Assembly (NCBI GenBank): GCA_947647595.1
Contig: CANSKZ010000003.1
Span: 62,001 to 126,000 of the forward strand
DNA length: 64,000 nucleotides
Reading direction: 5' to 3'
Origin: an uncultured Clostridium sp.
GTDB lineage: Bacteria; Bacillota; Clostridia; TANB77; CAG-508
In this document: in pieces, positions 1 to 9,700 of the stretch
Numbering within the stretch: the first letter of the stretch is position 1
Layout: each line of letters begins with the position of its first letter
Position numbers and translations under genes: made by a program
Notes under the pieces: model-generated
Databases searched by the model: none
Seen by the model: only the letters and a program-made list of their open reading frames with translations
What the model was told of the DNA's origin: nothing

Positions 1-1131
1 GGTTATTTTCCGATTTTGTATGTTAATGAAAAAACGGTCAGAGCGCAGATTGCGGTTGGTGTGCAGACCTATGAAAAGTTTTTTGGAAGACGTCCTAGAG
101 GAATTTGGCTTCCAGAATGTGGTTATGTGCCAGAAGCAGATAAGTATTTGAGAGAATTTGGGATAGAATTTATTATAACAGAAACACATGGTGTTTTATA
201 TGCCAATCCAACGCCAATTTACGGAACCTATGCACCCATTGTTTCGCCAGAAAATATTGTTGCTTTTGCGCGTGATTTGGAATCTTCTAGACAAGTTTGG
301 AGCTCAATTTCAGGTTATCCGGGGGATTTTAATTATCGTGAATTTTATCGAGATATTGGATATGAAGCGGATTACGAATATATCAAACCTTATATTGCTA
401 GCAATGGTGTGCGTGTTAATACAGGAATTAAATATCATAGAATTACAGGAAAAACGGATCAAAAGGATTATTATGATGTACAATGGGCGAAAGATTCTGC
501 CGAAAAACAAGCAGGACATTTTATGGATTGTCGTACCAAACAAATTGAAAGTTTAGCAAATACGATGGATGTGCCACCAATTATTACGTGTCCATATGAC
601 GCAGAACTTTATGGACATTGGTGGTATGAAGGTCCATATTGGTTATATATTTTATTTAAGAAAATTTATTATGATGATTGTAATTTTGAATTAATTACGC
701 CAAGTGATTATATTGATAGACACCCGAATATTCAAGTTTCCACGCCATGTCGTTCTAGTTGGGGAGCCAATGGATATAGCGAAGTTTGGCTAAACCCAAC
801 GAATGATTATGCACATCGTCATTTGCATAAAGCAGGAGATAGAATGTGTGAGTTAGCATATTTGTATCCAAATGAAGGGGATACTTTGCGTAGACAGGCG
901 CTAAATCAATGTGCTAGAGAATTGTTGCTCGCGCAAAGTAGTGATTGGTTGTTTATTATTACGAATGGAACGATGGTAGAATATGCGCATAAAGCGATAA
1001 AAGAGCATATTGGGCGATTTACAAAATTATATTATCAAATTAAAAATGACAAAATTGATGCCCAATATTTATTAGATGTATTTGATAAAGACGATATTTT
1101 TCCAGAAATTGATTATATGATTTATCATTAA
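1..1131 (+). CDS. GH57-type 1,4-alpha-glucan branching enzyme (5'-truncated)
   Basis: The C-terminal 376 residues of a glycoside hydrolase family 57/DUF1957 enzyme; the N-terminus lies outside the window and the frame is open from base 1. The family transfers alpha-1,4-glucan segments to alpha-1,6 branch points in cytoplasmic glycogen. Visible residues 36-42 read WLPECGY, holding the presumed nucleophile Glu39, and residues 198-200 read PYD, with Asp200 as presumed acid/base, followed by the family's HWWYEGP stretch. After them comes the helical C-terminal domain typical of the branching enzymes. The GH15-like enzyme at 29.9 kb fits the same glycogen/starch theme but is not adjacent. Family assignment is firm; branching rather than another glucanotransferase activity is inferred. 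Confidence 0.85.
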   Translation, partial: GYFPILYVNEKTVRAQIAVGVQTYEKFFGRRPRGIWLPECGYVPEADKYLREFGIEFIITETHGVLYANPTPIYGTYAPIVSPENIVAFARDLESSRQVWSSISGYPGDFNYREFYRDIGYEADYEYIKPYIASNGVRVNTGIKYHRITGKTDQKDYYDVQWAKDSAEKQAGHFMDCRTKQIESLANTMDVPPIITCPYDAELYGHWWYEGPYWLYILFKKIYYDDCNFELITPSDYIDRHPNIQVSTPCRSSWGANGYSEVWLNPTNDYAHRHLHKAGDRMCELAYLYPNEGDTLRRQALNQCARELLLAQSSDWLFIITNGTMVEYAHKAIKEHIGRFTKLYYQIKNDKIDAQYLLDVFDKDDIFPEIDYMIYH

Positions 1132-1177
1132 TGAGAGGCAAGGTTTTACTTAAAACAGAAAGAAAGGATGTAAAAAA

Positions 1178-1513
1178 ATGGAAGTATATGACAATGCAAA
1201 TAATTTAGCGAAAGCGATTAAAGATTCGAAAGAATATAAGGAGTACAAACAAATCAAAGAAGAATTATTTGTTGATTTGAAATTAAAAGAACAAGTAGAA
1301 GAATTCGAGAAAATCCGCTATGAAGAGCAACTTTTGGCAATGCAAGGAGAAACACAAAGCAATGAAAAAATGCAGAAATTGCAAGAGCTTTATCAAATTC
1401 TAGTGCAAAATCCAAAGGTAAAAGATTATTTTGACAAAGAAGTTCGTTTTAATGTGATGATTGCAGATGTGAATAAAATTATTGGAGAAGCGATTAAGGA
1501 TGTATTAAATTAG
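1178..1513 (+). CDS. YlbF/YmcA family protein
   Basis: A 111-residue, almost wholly helical and charged protein of the Com_YlbF family. In Bacillus subtilis YlbF, YmcA and YaaT form a complex that affects RNase Y-dependent mRNA processing, competence and sporulation. Here the match is by length, helical pattern and the conserved end with NVMIADVN. An AAAGAAAGGATG ribosome site precedes the ATG. It lies 46 bases downstream of the GH57 gene and may be co-transcribed with it. Which YlbF paralog it is cannot be told. Confidence 0.75.
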   Translation: MEVYDNANNLAKAIKDSKEYKEYKQIKEELFVDLKLKEQVEEFEKIRYEEQLLAMQGETQSNEKMQKLQELYQILVQNPKVKDYFDKEVRFNVMIADVNKIIGEAIKDVLN

Positions 1514-1578
1514 TAGTTTGTCTTCTTGTAAAAAAAGCAACAAAAATCGTTCGACAAAATATGACAAAAGGAGCGAAA

Positions 1579-2468
1579 ATGCAAATTCTAGAAAAATGTA
1601 CGCTATGCCCACATGAATGCAAAGTAAATAGAATCAAAGGAGAAACACGGAAAATGTAAATCAGATAGCCAGATAAAAATATCGCTTGTTGATTTGCATT
1701 TTTTTGAAGAACCGTGTATTAGTGGAAAAAGTGGTTCTGGAGCAGTCTTTTTTTTAGGTTGTAACATGAATTGTAAATTTTGCCAAAACTATGAAATTAG
1801 TCAAATGCGGCAAAGGAAAAATGGTGACAACTGAACAATTAGCCAATGAATTTTTGAAATTGCAAGAAAAAGGAGCTAATAATATTAATCTTGTGACAGG
1901 CTGTATATATGTGCCTCAAATAATGGAAACGATAAAGTTAGCGAAAAGACAAGGTTTGAAGATTCCAATCGTTTATAATTCAAGCGGATATGAGAAAAAA
2001 GAAACGATTCAAATGTTAGAAGGTTATGTGGATGTTTATTTGCCAGATTTCAAATATTTTTATAATGATTTAGCAAAGGACTTGTCAGGGATTGACCATT
2101 ATTTTGAAGTGGCTTCCAAAGCGATAAAAGAGATGTATCGACAAGTTGGAAATCCTAAATTTGATGAAAAGGGAATGATTCAGAAAGGATTAATCATCAG
2201 GCATCTTGTGCTTCCGAATCATTTGCAAAATACAAAACAAGTATTGAAATGGATTCATAAAAATATGGATTCAGAAGTTTATGTAAGCGTTATGGCACAG
2301 TATTTTCCAGCCCATAAAGCGTTAGAAAGGCAGGATATTAATCGAAAATTAACCAAAGAAGAGTATGAAGAAATTCTTGCTTATATGGAACGTTTAGGAT
2401 TGCAGAATGGTTATACGCAAGCATTAGAGGAAAATGAATGCCAATATGTACCTAATTGGGATACATAA
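1579..2468 (+). CDS. PflX-like radical SAM protein, two CGG +1 frameshifts
   Basis: Read through two +1 shifts (1648 and 1808) this is a 295-residue radical SAM protein resembling the PflA/PflX activating-enzyme branch (COG1313). The repaired N-terminus has CTLCPHEC, then a GKC motif created by the first shift, then the radical SAM cluster CNMNCKFCQNY. The C-terminal part (LVTGCIYVPQIM, VDVYLPDFK, VMAQYFPAH) is typical of the family. Without the shifts translation stops at 1657, and a shift only at the first site stops at 1832. Length is normal for the family once corrected. Its substrate is unknown. The start ATG is preceded by AAAAGGAGCG. Confidence 0.85.
1648..1650 (+). other. +1 frameshift site: ACA|C|GGA, Gly24 of PflX-like protein
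   Basis: Zero-frame codon 24 is CGG and zero frame ends at TAA 1657. Skipping the C at 1648 resumes with GGA AAA TGT, giving the GKC that belongs to the family's N-terminal cysteine motif. Confidence 0.8.
1808..1810 (+). other. +1 frameshift site: ATG|C|GGC in PflX-like protein
   Basis: Second site in the same gene, just after the CxxxCxxC cluster motif. CGG is in frame after the first shift; continuing in that frame stops at TGA 1832. Skipping one C resumes with GGC AAA GGA and reads to the stop at 2468. Confidence 0.8.
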
Positions 2469-2579
2469 TTTCTGGTTTGTCAAGTTATGGTACAATCTCA
2501 GAAAGTGAGAGAAAAATATTAAAATCGTATAAAAACGCTTAAAAATGACTCTAATGATAGCTAATTAGAAAAATTGAAA

Positions 2580-2608
2580 TTGAAAAAGTAGAAAAAATAT
2601 GCTATAAT
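2580..2608 (+). promoter_or_regulatory. Sigma-A-type promoter for structured RNA
   Basis: TTGAAA at 2580-2585 and a perfect TATAAT at 2603-2608 with a 17-base spacer. Start of transcription expected near 2615. No open reading frame follows before the terminator-like hairpin. Confidence 0.7.
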
Positions 2609-2614
2609 AAAATT

Positions 2615-2832
2615 ACAAAGTAAATAACATCCCTGCGAAGTACGTGTAGACTGAATTTTTAGAACCTACAAGTTTTGGATACGGGAGTTTGCACTCTAGA
2701 TATGGCGTGTATGCTTGAGACGATTTATCCTCTCGAGAAACCCAGGAATATCTAGGAAAACACCCACCTGTGTGAGTACAGGTCCATAAAAATTCACACC
2801 TTACGGCTTAGACGTGGGGAATTTTTTTGTGT
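2615..2832 (+). ncRNA. ssrS: Structured non-coding RNA, candidate 6S RNA
   Basis: About 215 bases with no plausible reading frame, clearly more GC-rich than the flanks, driven by a near-consensus promoter and ended by a stem formed by AAAAATTC and GAATTTTT with a U-run. The 5' CATCCCTGCG, the internal CGGGAGTTTGCACTC part and the 3' CTTACGGCTTAGACGTGGGGA resemble 6S RNAs of Clostridia as I remember them. 6S RNA mimics an open promoter and binds the housekeeping RNA polymerase. That an RNA gene is present is well supported; the 6S identity is tentative and needs a covariance-model search. Confidence 0.55.
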
Positions 2833-2837
2833 AAAAT

Positions 2838-2864
2838 AAAAAAAGCGGAATATCCGCTTTTTTG
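2838..2864. terminator. Bidirectional rho-independent terminator
   Basis: Stem AAAAGCGGA / TCCGCTTTT with T-runs on both strands, between the RNA gene and the converging gene at 2867. Confidence 0.8.
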
Positions 2865-2866
2865 AA

Positions 2867-3652
2867 TTAATTATTAAAATCTAAATTTGAAATTCGATAA
2901 ATTCCATTATTCGATGATTTAAAAGTAGCGGTTAAATGAAATATTTCAGGGGAAGTAGCTTCTAAATCTGGGTCGATATAAGTTATTTCATATGTAATAA
3001 CATTATTTTTATTCGAAATCAGTTTCATAGTTTGAATATCGAAACTCATTCCACTTGCGCCTGCATTAAGAATTGCTAAAGAACCATTGGAATTGATAAA
3101 TGCTTTTTGACCACTTTTGTAATCAATTGTACCATAATATTCTTCAAAATAATCTGTTGTAATATATTCTAGTAAAGCATTTTTAAAATCGGAATAGCCA
3201 AGTGATGTTTTGATGTAATTATTAGAAATCTGTTCTGCGTTGTTTAAGTCTTCATAAGTTAGTAAATTTGCATTTACTAAAACGGCCTCTGGAGAACCAG
3301 AACCATAGATTGGTAAGAATTTCTCTAATATAGTTCTACATTCTTGTTCGATATTTTGTGTAGTATTGGATGGATTTTTAGGCGTTGTGGTTTGGGTTGT
3401 TGAATCTGAGTTATTCGAGGGTAGATTTTCCGTAGTTGTATTTTCAGAAGTAGAAGTAAGGGTATTTTGCAAATTGTCGATGGTATTTTTAACGGTACTA
3501 AGTTCGCTGTTTAGTTGATTTACCTCCTCAAATGCAATCTGTTTTTCTTGGTACATATTGTACATGAAGTATCCCATACCAATAATTACAAGAATGGCGA
3601 TTACTAAAAAAAGACTGGTAACACTAATGGTAATTGTTTTTTTCTCATTCAT
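2867..3652 (-). CDS. Membrane-anchored protein with coiled coil and Ser/Thr linker
   Basis: 261 residues, not recognised as a named family. One N-terminal transmembrane segment (about residues 8-30) is followed by a short coiled coil (about 33-65), a Ser/Thr/Asn-rich linker (about 66-100) and a roughly 160-residue globular domain outside the membrane. The layout is that of an extracytoplasmic protein anchored by its N-terminus. The globular part has the mixed alpha/beta look of NTF2-like domains, but that is only an impression. Strong AGGAGG site upstream. Monocistronic, with its own terminator. Confidence 0.7.
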   Translation of the reverse strand: MNEKKTITISVTSLFLVIAILVIIGMGYFMYNMYQEKQIAFEEVNQLNSELSTVKNTIDNLQNTLTSTSENTTTENLPSNNSDSTTQTTTPKNPSNTTQNIEQECRTILEKFLPIYGSGSPEAVLVNANLLTYEDLNNAEQISNNYIKTSLGYSDFKNALLEYITTDYFEEYYGTIDYKSGQKAFINSNGSLAILNAGASGMSFDIQTMKLISNKNNVITYEITYIDPDLEATSPEIFHLTATFKSSNNGIYRISNLDFNN

Positions 3653-3827
3653 ATATATTTCCTCCTATGAATAAACTTTATCAATAATGTAAAATTCTGT
3701 CAATGGAAAAAATAATATATATGTAAACTTTTATATCCTTATCTATAGAAAAATTGTCGAGGAAAAATAAAAATAATATTGCTATTATTTTTATTTTAAG
3801 TTATACTAATTTAAGAGGTGTTGTGAG

Positions 3828-4263
3828 ATGAAAAATCAGAAACGGAATTACTATGGTGAGTTTGGTAATTTATATTGCGTCATTTGTAATTGTGATTGCG
3901 ATTGTCGGAAGTATTACGATATTTTTTAATAATAATATAAGAAATTTAAAAGGAACAGAAAGTGTTAGTTCTGAATATAATAAATTTAATTTGTATTTGT
4001 TGGAATATACTAAAAATCAATATGAAATTTTAAAATGTGAAAAAACAGCAGAGGGAAATCAATTTATTACATTTACCAAAGAGGGAAAAAGTGATACTTT
4101 TATAAAAGTAGGAAATATTCTTTATTATAATCAAATAAAATTATGTGGCAATGTGGATGATTTTGAATTGGAGCAAACGACAGCCGAAAATGGAAAAAAA
4201 GTATTAAAAACTTACTTAAAAATTGCGGGAACAGTCTATACAACGGATTATGTGTTAGAATAA
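3828..4263 (+). CDS. Prepilin-like protein, CGG +1 frameshift at the cleavage-site glycine
   Basis: With one +1 shift at 3843 this is a 144-residue type IV-prepilin-like protein: a five-residue leader MKNQK, then Gly, then a hydrophobic stretch starting ITMVSLVIY. The glycine that prepilin peptidase would need at position -1 is itself made by the shift. The usual Glu at mature position 5 is Ser here. An internal ATG at 3853 in the final frame would give a product without leader and glycine, and it has no good ribosome site, whereas GAGGTG lies before 3828. The rest is a small beta-rich domain. Similar N-termini occur at 5424 and 34066. Confidence 0.75.
3843..3845 (+). other. +1 frameshift site: AAA|C|GGA at prepilin Gly(-1)
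   Basis: Codon 6 is CGG; zero frame runs to TAA 3927 as an unconvincing peptide. Skipping C yields Lys-Gly-Ile-Thr, the canonical prepilin cleavage context. Confidence 0.75.
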
Positions 4264-4299
4264 AAATAAGCGGAAAATTAGAAATTCCGCTTATTTTTT
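4263..4299. terminator. Bidirectional terminator
   Basis: Stem AAAATAAGCGGAA / TTCCGCTTATTTT with flanking T-runs, shared by the converging genes at 3828 and 4299. Confidence 0.85.
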
Positions 4300-4725
4300 T
4301 ATAGAAATTTTTTTAATCGATTAATGCTATTTTCTTGGAAAGCAATAAATCCATTTAAAATGTCTTTTACTTCGTCAGATGCCTCAGGACTTTGATTTAG
4401 AAGTTTTACGCCTTTAATAATTCCCATATCGTAGCCTTGAATTAGTATTTCAGAAAGCCCGAGAATTCGATTTGTCATTTCTGGTATTGAATTGAATTCC
4501 TGTCCAACCCATAACTTTTTCACCCATTGGTGTGTCATCTGGAATTTCACCAATTTCTTCAAATTTTTGATTAATTCGATTTTCTGTTTCTTGATATCGA
4601 TTATATTGATAAGTTAATTCATCTTTGAATTTTTCATCGGTACTTTTTTGAGATAGCATGGCAATGGAATCTTTTCCCATGCATACGCCTTTGTGTACTT
4701 CATTTAAAATTGTTAAATCGTCCAT
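4299..4725 (-). CDS. Ferritin-like four-helix protein (DUF2383-like), CGG +1 frameshift
   Basis: Read through a +1 shift at 4461 this is a 141-residue all-helical protein. Four helices are visible, beginning MDDLTILNEVHKGVCMGKDS and ending ENSINRLKKFL, resembling DUF2383/ferritin-like four-helix bundles found in spore formers and anaerobes. The start is chosen at 4725 because AAAGGAGG lies just upstream. Zero-frame reading stops three codons after the CGG and would lose the last two helices. No clear metal-binding EXXH motif is seen. Function unknown. Confidence 0.7.
4459..4461 (-). other. +1 frameshift site: TCT|C|GGG in ferritin-like protein
   Basis: Minus-strand codon 89 is CGG; zero frame gives Arg-Ala-Phe then TGA (4452-4450). 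Skipping C gives GGG CTT TCT and continues to the stop at 4299. The only site of the fifteen followed by GGG. Confidence 0.75.
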
Positions 4726-4907
4726 AAAATCCTCCTTTAAAATCTTAAATTTAATATTTGTAAAATGCATAAAATTATTCGGAAAAAATAGATTTGGCAA
4801 GAATAGGATGAATAGAAAATTGAATATAAGCAAAGATAAATAATAGTAAAAAAGTAAAAAAAAGAATCAGAAAAAATAGATATTTTTTAGGAAAGTGAGG
4901 TAAGAAA

Positions 4908-5321
4908 GTGAATTTTATCGATCCAAAGCATAAAGAATTTTATGAAAATACATTGAAACAAATAGAAGAATTTCGAAGGACAGATGTGTATTATCGTTCT
5001 TTTGTTTATACATTAGGAATGAATCAAGTAACAAGACGCCATATTAATGAAATTTTTGATATTTTAAGAGGCGAAATTAATGTGGATGCTTTAAGTAAAA
5101 GTTGGCAGACAGGAATTTCTAGAAAAGTGACGGAGCTTGCTTTTAATTTGTGGAATGATTGTCAATATGAAAGTTCAGAAGCGATTGAAAAAAATAATAT
5201 TTCTGGAAATTATCATGTTAGTCACATTTTTAGTTGTGCCTATGCGCCTTATTTTTATGAAGCTATAAAATTGCGTTTTCCGGAATATACCAAATCAAAT
5301 GAAAATGAAGAAGATATGTAA
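4908..5321 (+). CDS. DUF6075-like hypothetical protein
   Basis: 137 residues starting at a GTG, with GAAAGTGAGG upstream. It looks like the small helical DUF6075 family of Clostridia (start MNFIDPKHKEFYENTL, middle YTLGMNQVTRRHI). Function unknown. Family recall is from pattern only. Confidence 0.65.
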   Translation: MNFIDPKHKEFYENTLKQIEEFRRTDVYYRSFVYTLGMNQVTRRHINEIFDILRGEINVDALSKSWQTGISRKVTELAFNLWNDCQYESSEAIEKNNISGNYHVSHIFSCAYAPYFYEAIKLRFPEYTKSNENEEDM

Positions 5322-5423
5322 TTTTACATGTCTTTTTTGTATATACGCAATACAAAAATATATACGAAAGTATTGCACAGGAAAATTTTATATGATAAAA
5401 TAAAAAAAACGTGGGGGATAAAA

Positions 5424-6611
5424 ATGAAATTAAAAATGGAAAATAAAAAAGGAATTACATTAATTGCACTAATGATTACAGTTATCGTATTATTAATTTT
5501 AGCAGGCGTTTCATTGAGGTTGATTACTGGAAATGAAGGAATTTTGAATAAGGCAGAAAAAGGGGTAAGTAAAAATAAAAAAGCAAGTGAAGAAGAAGAA
5601 ATTGGGTTAGTTATGAGTGAAATGAAAATTGCTTATTATGATGATAATCAGAATAAGAGTTTTGAAGAATATAAAAAAGATTTTTTAGATAATTATCAAA
5701 CTCCAAGTGGTGGAACGATTCATTATAATGAACAGGGAGAAATGACATTTACCGATAGTCAGGGAAATATCAAAAATATAATTATAAATGAAGATGGAAG
5801 CATCCGTTTAGAAGAAATTAAGAAAGAGGAGAATAATGTTGATTTTGAACAATATATTAATGAGCATATACAAGTAGATTATAAAATTTATATTAGTTCA
5901 AAAACTGGAAGTGATGTTGCAGGAGATGGAACAGAAAAAAAACCTTATGCAACATTAGATAAAATTGCTGAAGTAGGAATTATTGAAAATGGTTATCGCT
6001 ATGCCATAATTTTAATGGATGGTGAATATGAATTAACAACAAAAATGTTTACGCTAAATTGTAATCAAGCAATAGATATTATTGGAAATAAGGAAAAAAC
6101 TCGTTTAAAAGTGGGAACGCTGTATGGTGTAGATGGTTATTCAAGTGGTGGAGGAAGTCAGGCATATGCTGTTAATATTTATCGATTGATTTGGAGTGGA
6201 GATATAGAGGGACCGAATACAATTTTTTTGCATACTAAATTAAGCTTATATAATGTTGCTTTTGATATTAGTTTTTCTTCTGCTATTTATAGTTATTTTA
6301 TTAGTTGTGGTTTTGGATGCTATTTTTATAACTGTACATTACCAAAGTCAGTGGGAAACTTTTTAAGAACGTGGAATGGAGGTCTTATTCGATTAACAAA
6401 TTGTTATGGTGGATTTACTTCTGGTTATCAAACAGCAGATTCGTATTGGAATTACCAAACGAATTATATAACGCAAACGCCACAGCTAGATGAGCAATAT
6501 AGAATAACAGAAGAAAAAAGCAAATGGCAAAATATAGGAACGGATACAAATCCAGACGGAACACAAGCTAATATAGGTGTTTATGGAGGAGAATTTTCGT
6601 GGGAAAAGTAA
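5424..6611 (+). CDS. Prepilin-like protein with beta-helix-like passenger
   Basis: About 395 residues. The start at 5424 gives the leader MKLKMENKKG followed by the hydrophobic ITLIALMITVIVLLILAG, a prepilin-type signal without the usual Glu at mature position 5. A charged helical region follows, then from about residue 150 a long beta-rich domain with SGDVAGDGTEKKPYATL, a sequence typical of right-handed beta-helix (pectate-lyase-like) domains. It is probably a surface protein assembled or anchored through the pilin-like helix. An upstream in-frame ATG at 5328 is less likely, because it would put a basic stretch before the leader. Confidence 0.75.
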   Translation: MKLKMENKKGITLIALMITVIVLLILAGVSLRLITGNEGILNKAEKGVSKNKKASEEEEIGLVMSEMKIAYYDDNQNKSFEEYKKDFLDNYQTPSGGTIHYNEQGEMTFTDSQGNIKNIIINEDGSIRLEEIKKEENNVDFEQYINEHIQVDYKIYISSKTGSDVAGDGTEKKPYATLDKIAEVGIIENGYRYAIILMDGEYELTTKMFTLNCNQAIDIIGNKEKTRLKVGTLYGVDGYSSGGGSQAYAVNIYRLIWSGDIEGPNTIFLHTKLSLYNVAFDISFSSAIYSYFISCGFGCYFYNCTLPKSVGNFLRTWNGGLIRLTNCYGGFTSGYQTADSYWNYQTNYITQTPQLDEQYRITEEKSKWQNIGTDTNPDGTQANIGVYGGEFSWEK

Positions 6612-6621
6612 AGGAATTTTG

Positions 6622-6652
6622 AAGAAATAACGAAATCGTTATTTCTTTTTTA
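6622..6652 (+). terminator. Rho-independent terminator
   Basis: Stem GAAATAACG / CGTTATTTC followed by TTTTT after the prepilin-like gene. Confidence 0.8.
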
Positions 6653-6681
6653 TTGCTATCTTTATTTTCTTTTGATATAAT
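6653..6681 (+). promoter_or_regulatory. Promoter for addA
   Basis: TTGCTA at 6653 and TATAAT at 6676, 17-base spacer, about 40 bases before the addA start. Confidence 0.55.
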
Positions 6682-6720
6682 ACTTAAAAATAATAAATCT
6701 AGAAAATAAGAGGAAAATAA

Positions 6721-9700
6721 ATGGAGTGGACAGAGGAACAAAAAAAGGCAATTTTTGAAAAAGAGAATAATATATTAGTAGCAGCAGCGGCTCGGAAGTG
6801 GAAAAACGGCTGTTTTGGTCGAACGAATTATTCAAAAAATATTGAATGATAAAATTGATATTGACAAATTATTAGTGGTAACTTTTACCAATGCAGCAGC
6901 TTCTGAAATGCGTGAAAGAGTGCTAGATGCGATTTATCGAAAATTGGATGAAAATCCAGAGGATGAAAATTTGCAAAAACAAATTATTCTGCTTGGAAAA
7001 TCAAATATTTGTACGATTCATTCTTTTTGTTTAGATGTTATCAAAAATAATTTCTTTGAAGTCAATTTGCCAGCTAATTTTCGAATTGCTTCAGAAGAGG
7101 AAATTGAATTATTAAAGCAGGAAGTTTTAGAGGAAATATTTGAGGAATTATATGAAACAGAAGATAAAACATTTGCTAAATTAGTTGAAACCTATACTGG
7201 ATATCGTGGTGATGAACCAATCAAAGAAATGATTTTCCAGATATATCGAGTAATTCAAAGTATGCCGTTTCCCAAAAAGTGGTTAGAAGAAAAAGTGGAG
7301 ATGTTTCATGAGGTACAAAAGCAGGATTTTTCGAAGTCAGTTTGGGGTACGATATTATTGCAGAATTTAAAAGAAGAAATTTTAGATGGAATCAATCATC
7401 TGAAAATACAAAAAAGAAAATTAGAACCATATGAAGAAATGGAAAAATATCGACAAACTCTCCAAAATGATATGGATATTTTACAAGGTTTCTATGAAGC
7501 GTGTGACCTTTGGGATGAAGCATTTGAATATGCGAGCCAGTTGAAATTTAAAACTTGGCCTTCTGTGAAGCAAGCCAATCCAGATTTAAAAGAGGAAGTA
7601 AAAAAAGCAAGAGATGTTGTGAAAAAGAAAATGGGGAGTTTGTTAGAGAAAACGCTGTTATATGATTCAAAAGAAGCGTTTGAAGATATTGCGTTGCAAT
7701 ATGATAATTTAAGTGCTTTAAAAAATTTGGTTTTGCAATTTGAAGAGGCTTTTAAGGCAAAGAAAAAAAGTAAAAATATCATTGATTTTTCAGATATTGA
7801 GCATTATGCTTTGGAAATTTTAGTTCAGGAAAATGAAACAGGAGAATTTGTTTCAACCGAAGTTGCGAAAGGTTATCAAGAAAAATTTGAAGAAATTGCG
7901 ATTGATGAGTATCAAGATAGTAATCAAGTACAAGAATTGATTTTGAAATCCGTATCACGTGGCAATAATATTTTCATGGTAGGAGATGTAAAACAAAGCA
8001 TTTATAAATTTAGACAAGCTTGTCCTGAATTGTTTTTGGATAAATATGAAAAGTATAATTTAATGGGGAATGAAAATGGTTTAAAAATTCAACTATTCAA
8101 AAATTTTAGAAGTAAACAAAATATATTAAATATTACCAATACGATTTTTGAAACAATCATGAGCAAAGAATTGGGTGATATTGATTATACCAAAGAAGAA
8201 TTTTTAAATTTAGGTGCTGATTATCCACAAATTGAGAATGGTGTGGGGAAAAGTGAATTACATATTATTGATTTAAAACCAGAAAAGGAAGAAAAGAGTT
8301 TATGGGAAGATGAGGAGGAAGTTAATTGCGAGGAAAGAGAATTAAGTGCTGTTGAATTAGAAGCGATTTTTGTGAGAGAAAAAATACAGGAATTAGTAGA
8401 GAGTAAAAAACAAATTAAAGGAAAAGATGGAAAACTGCGTAATATAGAGTATCGAGATATTGTCATTTTATTGCGTTCTACGAAAATGGCAGCGCCCATT
8501 TTTGAAAGAGAATTAACAAAACATACGATTCCTGTTTTTTCAGATACAACAGCAGAATATTTTGATACCATGGAAGTTCAGACAATGATGAATGTATTGA
8601 AGATTTTGGATAATCCATTAGATGATATCCAAATGGTTTCTGTGATGAGGTCACCAATTGGCGGATTTTCGGATAACGAGATTGTGGAAATTCGTCTGGA
8701 AAATCGAGAAGATAATGTTTATTTTAATTTACAAAATGTTGGAGTGAAAGTAAAACCAGAAACGCAAGAAAGAATACAGAAATTTTTAAATGACTTAAAA
8801 AATTGGAAACGAGAAAGTGAATATTTAAGTTTAGCTGAATTGATTTGGAGAATTTATGTAGATACTGGATTTTTGGATTATGTTGGCTTGATGCCAAATG
8901 GGATTTTGCGACAAGCAAATTTAAGAATGTTATTTGAACGAGCAAAAGAGTATGAGAAAACCAGTTTTAGTGGATTGTTTCATTTTATACGATTTGTCGA
9001 AAAATTGAAAAGTGGAAATTCAGATATGGCAGCTGCTAAGATAATTGGCGAAAATGAAAATGTTGTTAGATTGATGAGTATTCATAAAAGTAAGGGATTG
9101 GAATTTCCAGTTGTATTTTTGTGTCAAACCAATAAAAGCATTAATTTGCAAGATTTAAAAACGAGTATTTTGTTGCATAAAGAGATTGGATTTGGTCCAC
9201 AATATATTGATTATGAAAGAAAAATTGAATATCCAACAGCAACTAAACAAGCCATTAAAATAGTTGGAAAAAATGAATCGATTGCAGAAGAAATGAGAAT
9301 TTTGTATGTTGCATTGACACGTGCCAAAGAAAAGTTAATCATAACAGGAACCGCTAAGAGTTTTGAAAAAGAAGAACAGAACAAAAAGGATTTATTAAAT
9401 GCGTATCAAGTGGGAAAAAATCGATTTTCTCCGATTTTGTTGAAACAATATATTTCATATTTAGATTGGATTCATTTCGTATTTTTAAGTGGAAAGTTGC
9501 AAGATGATTTGATAGTAGAAGTGCATCCGAAAAATACTTTTGAAAATAGACAGGAAGTTACTCCAATAAGTAGAGAATTCGATTTTACTATGAAAATAAA
9601 TAGGGAGCAGATAGAAGAGATTTTTCAGTGGGAATACCTAGATAAGGATTTGATTGAATTACCAATCAAAACAACAGTTTCACAAATGAAGAATTTAGAG

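Noticed and set aside
188..556. Overlapping alternative-frame reading frames of 60-150 codons across the window
   Set aside because: They lie inside firmly assigned genes, lack ribosome sites and have low-complexity compositions typical of AT-rich shadow frames.
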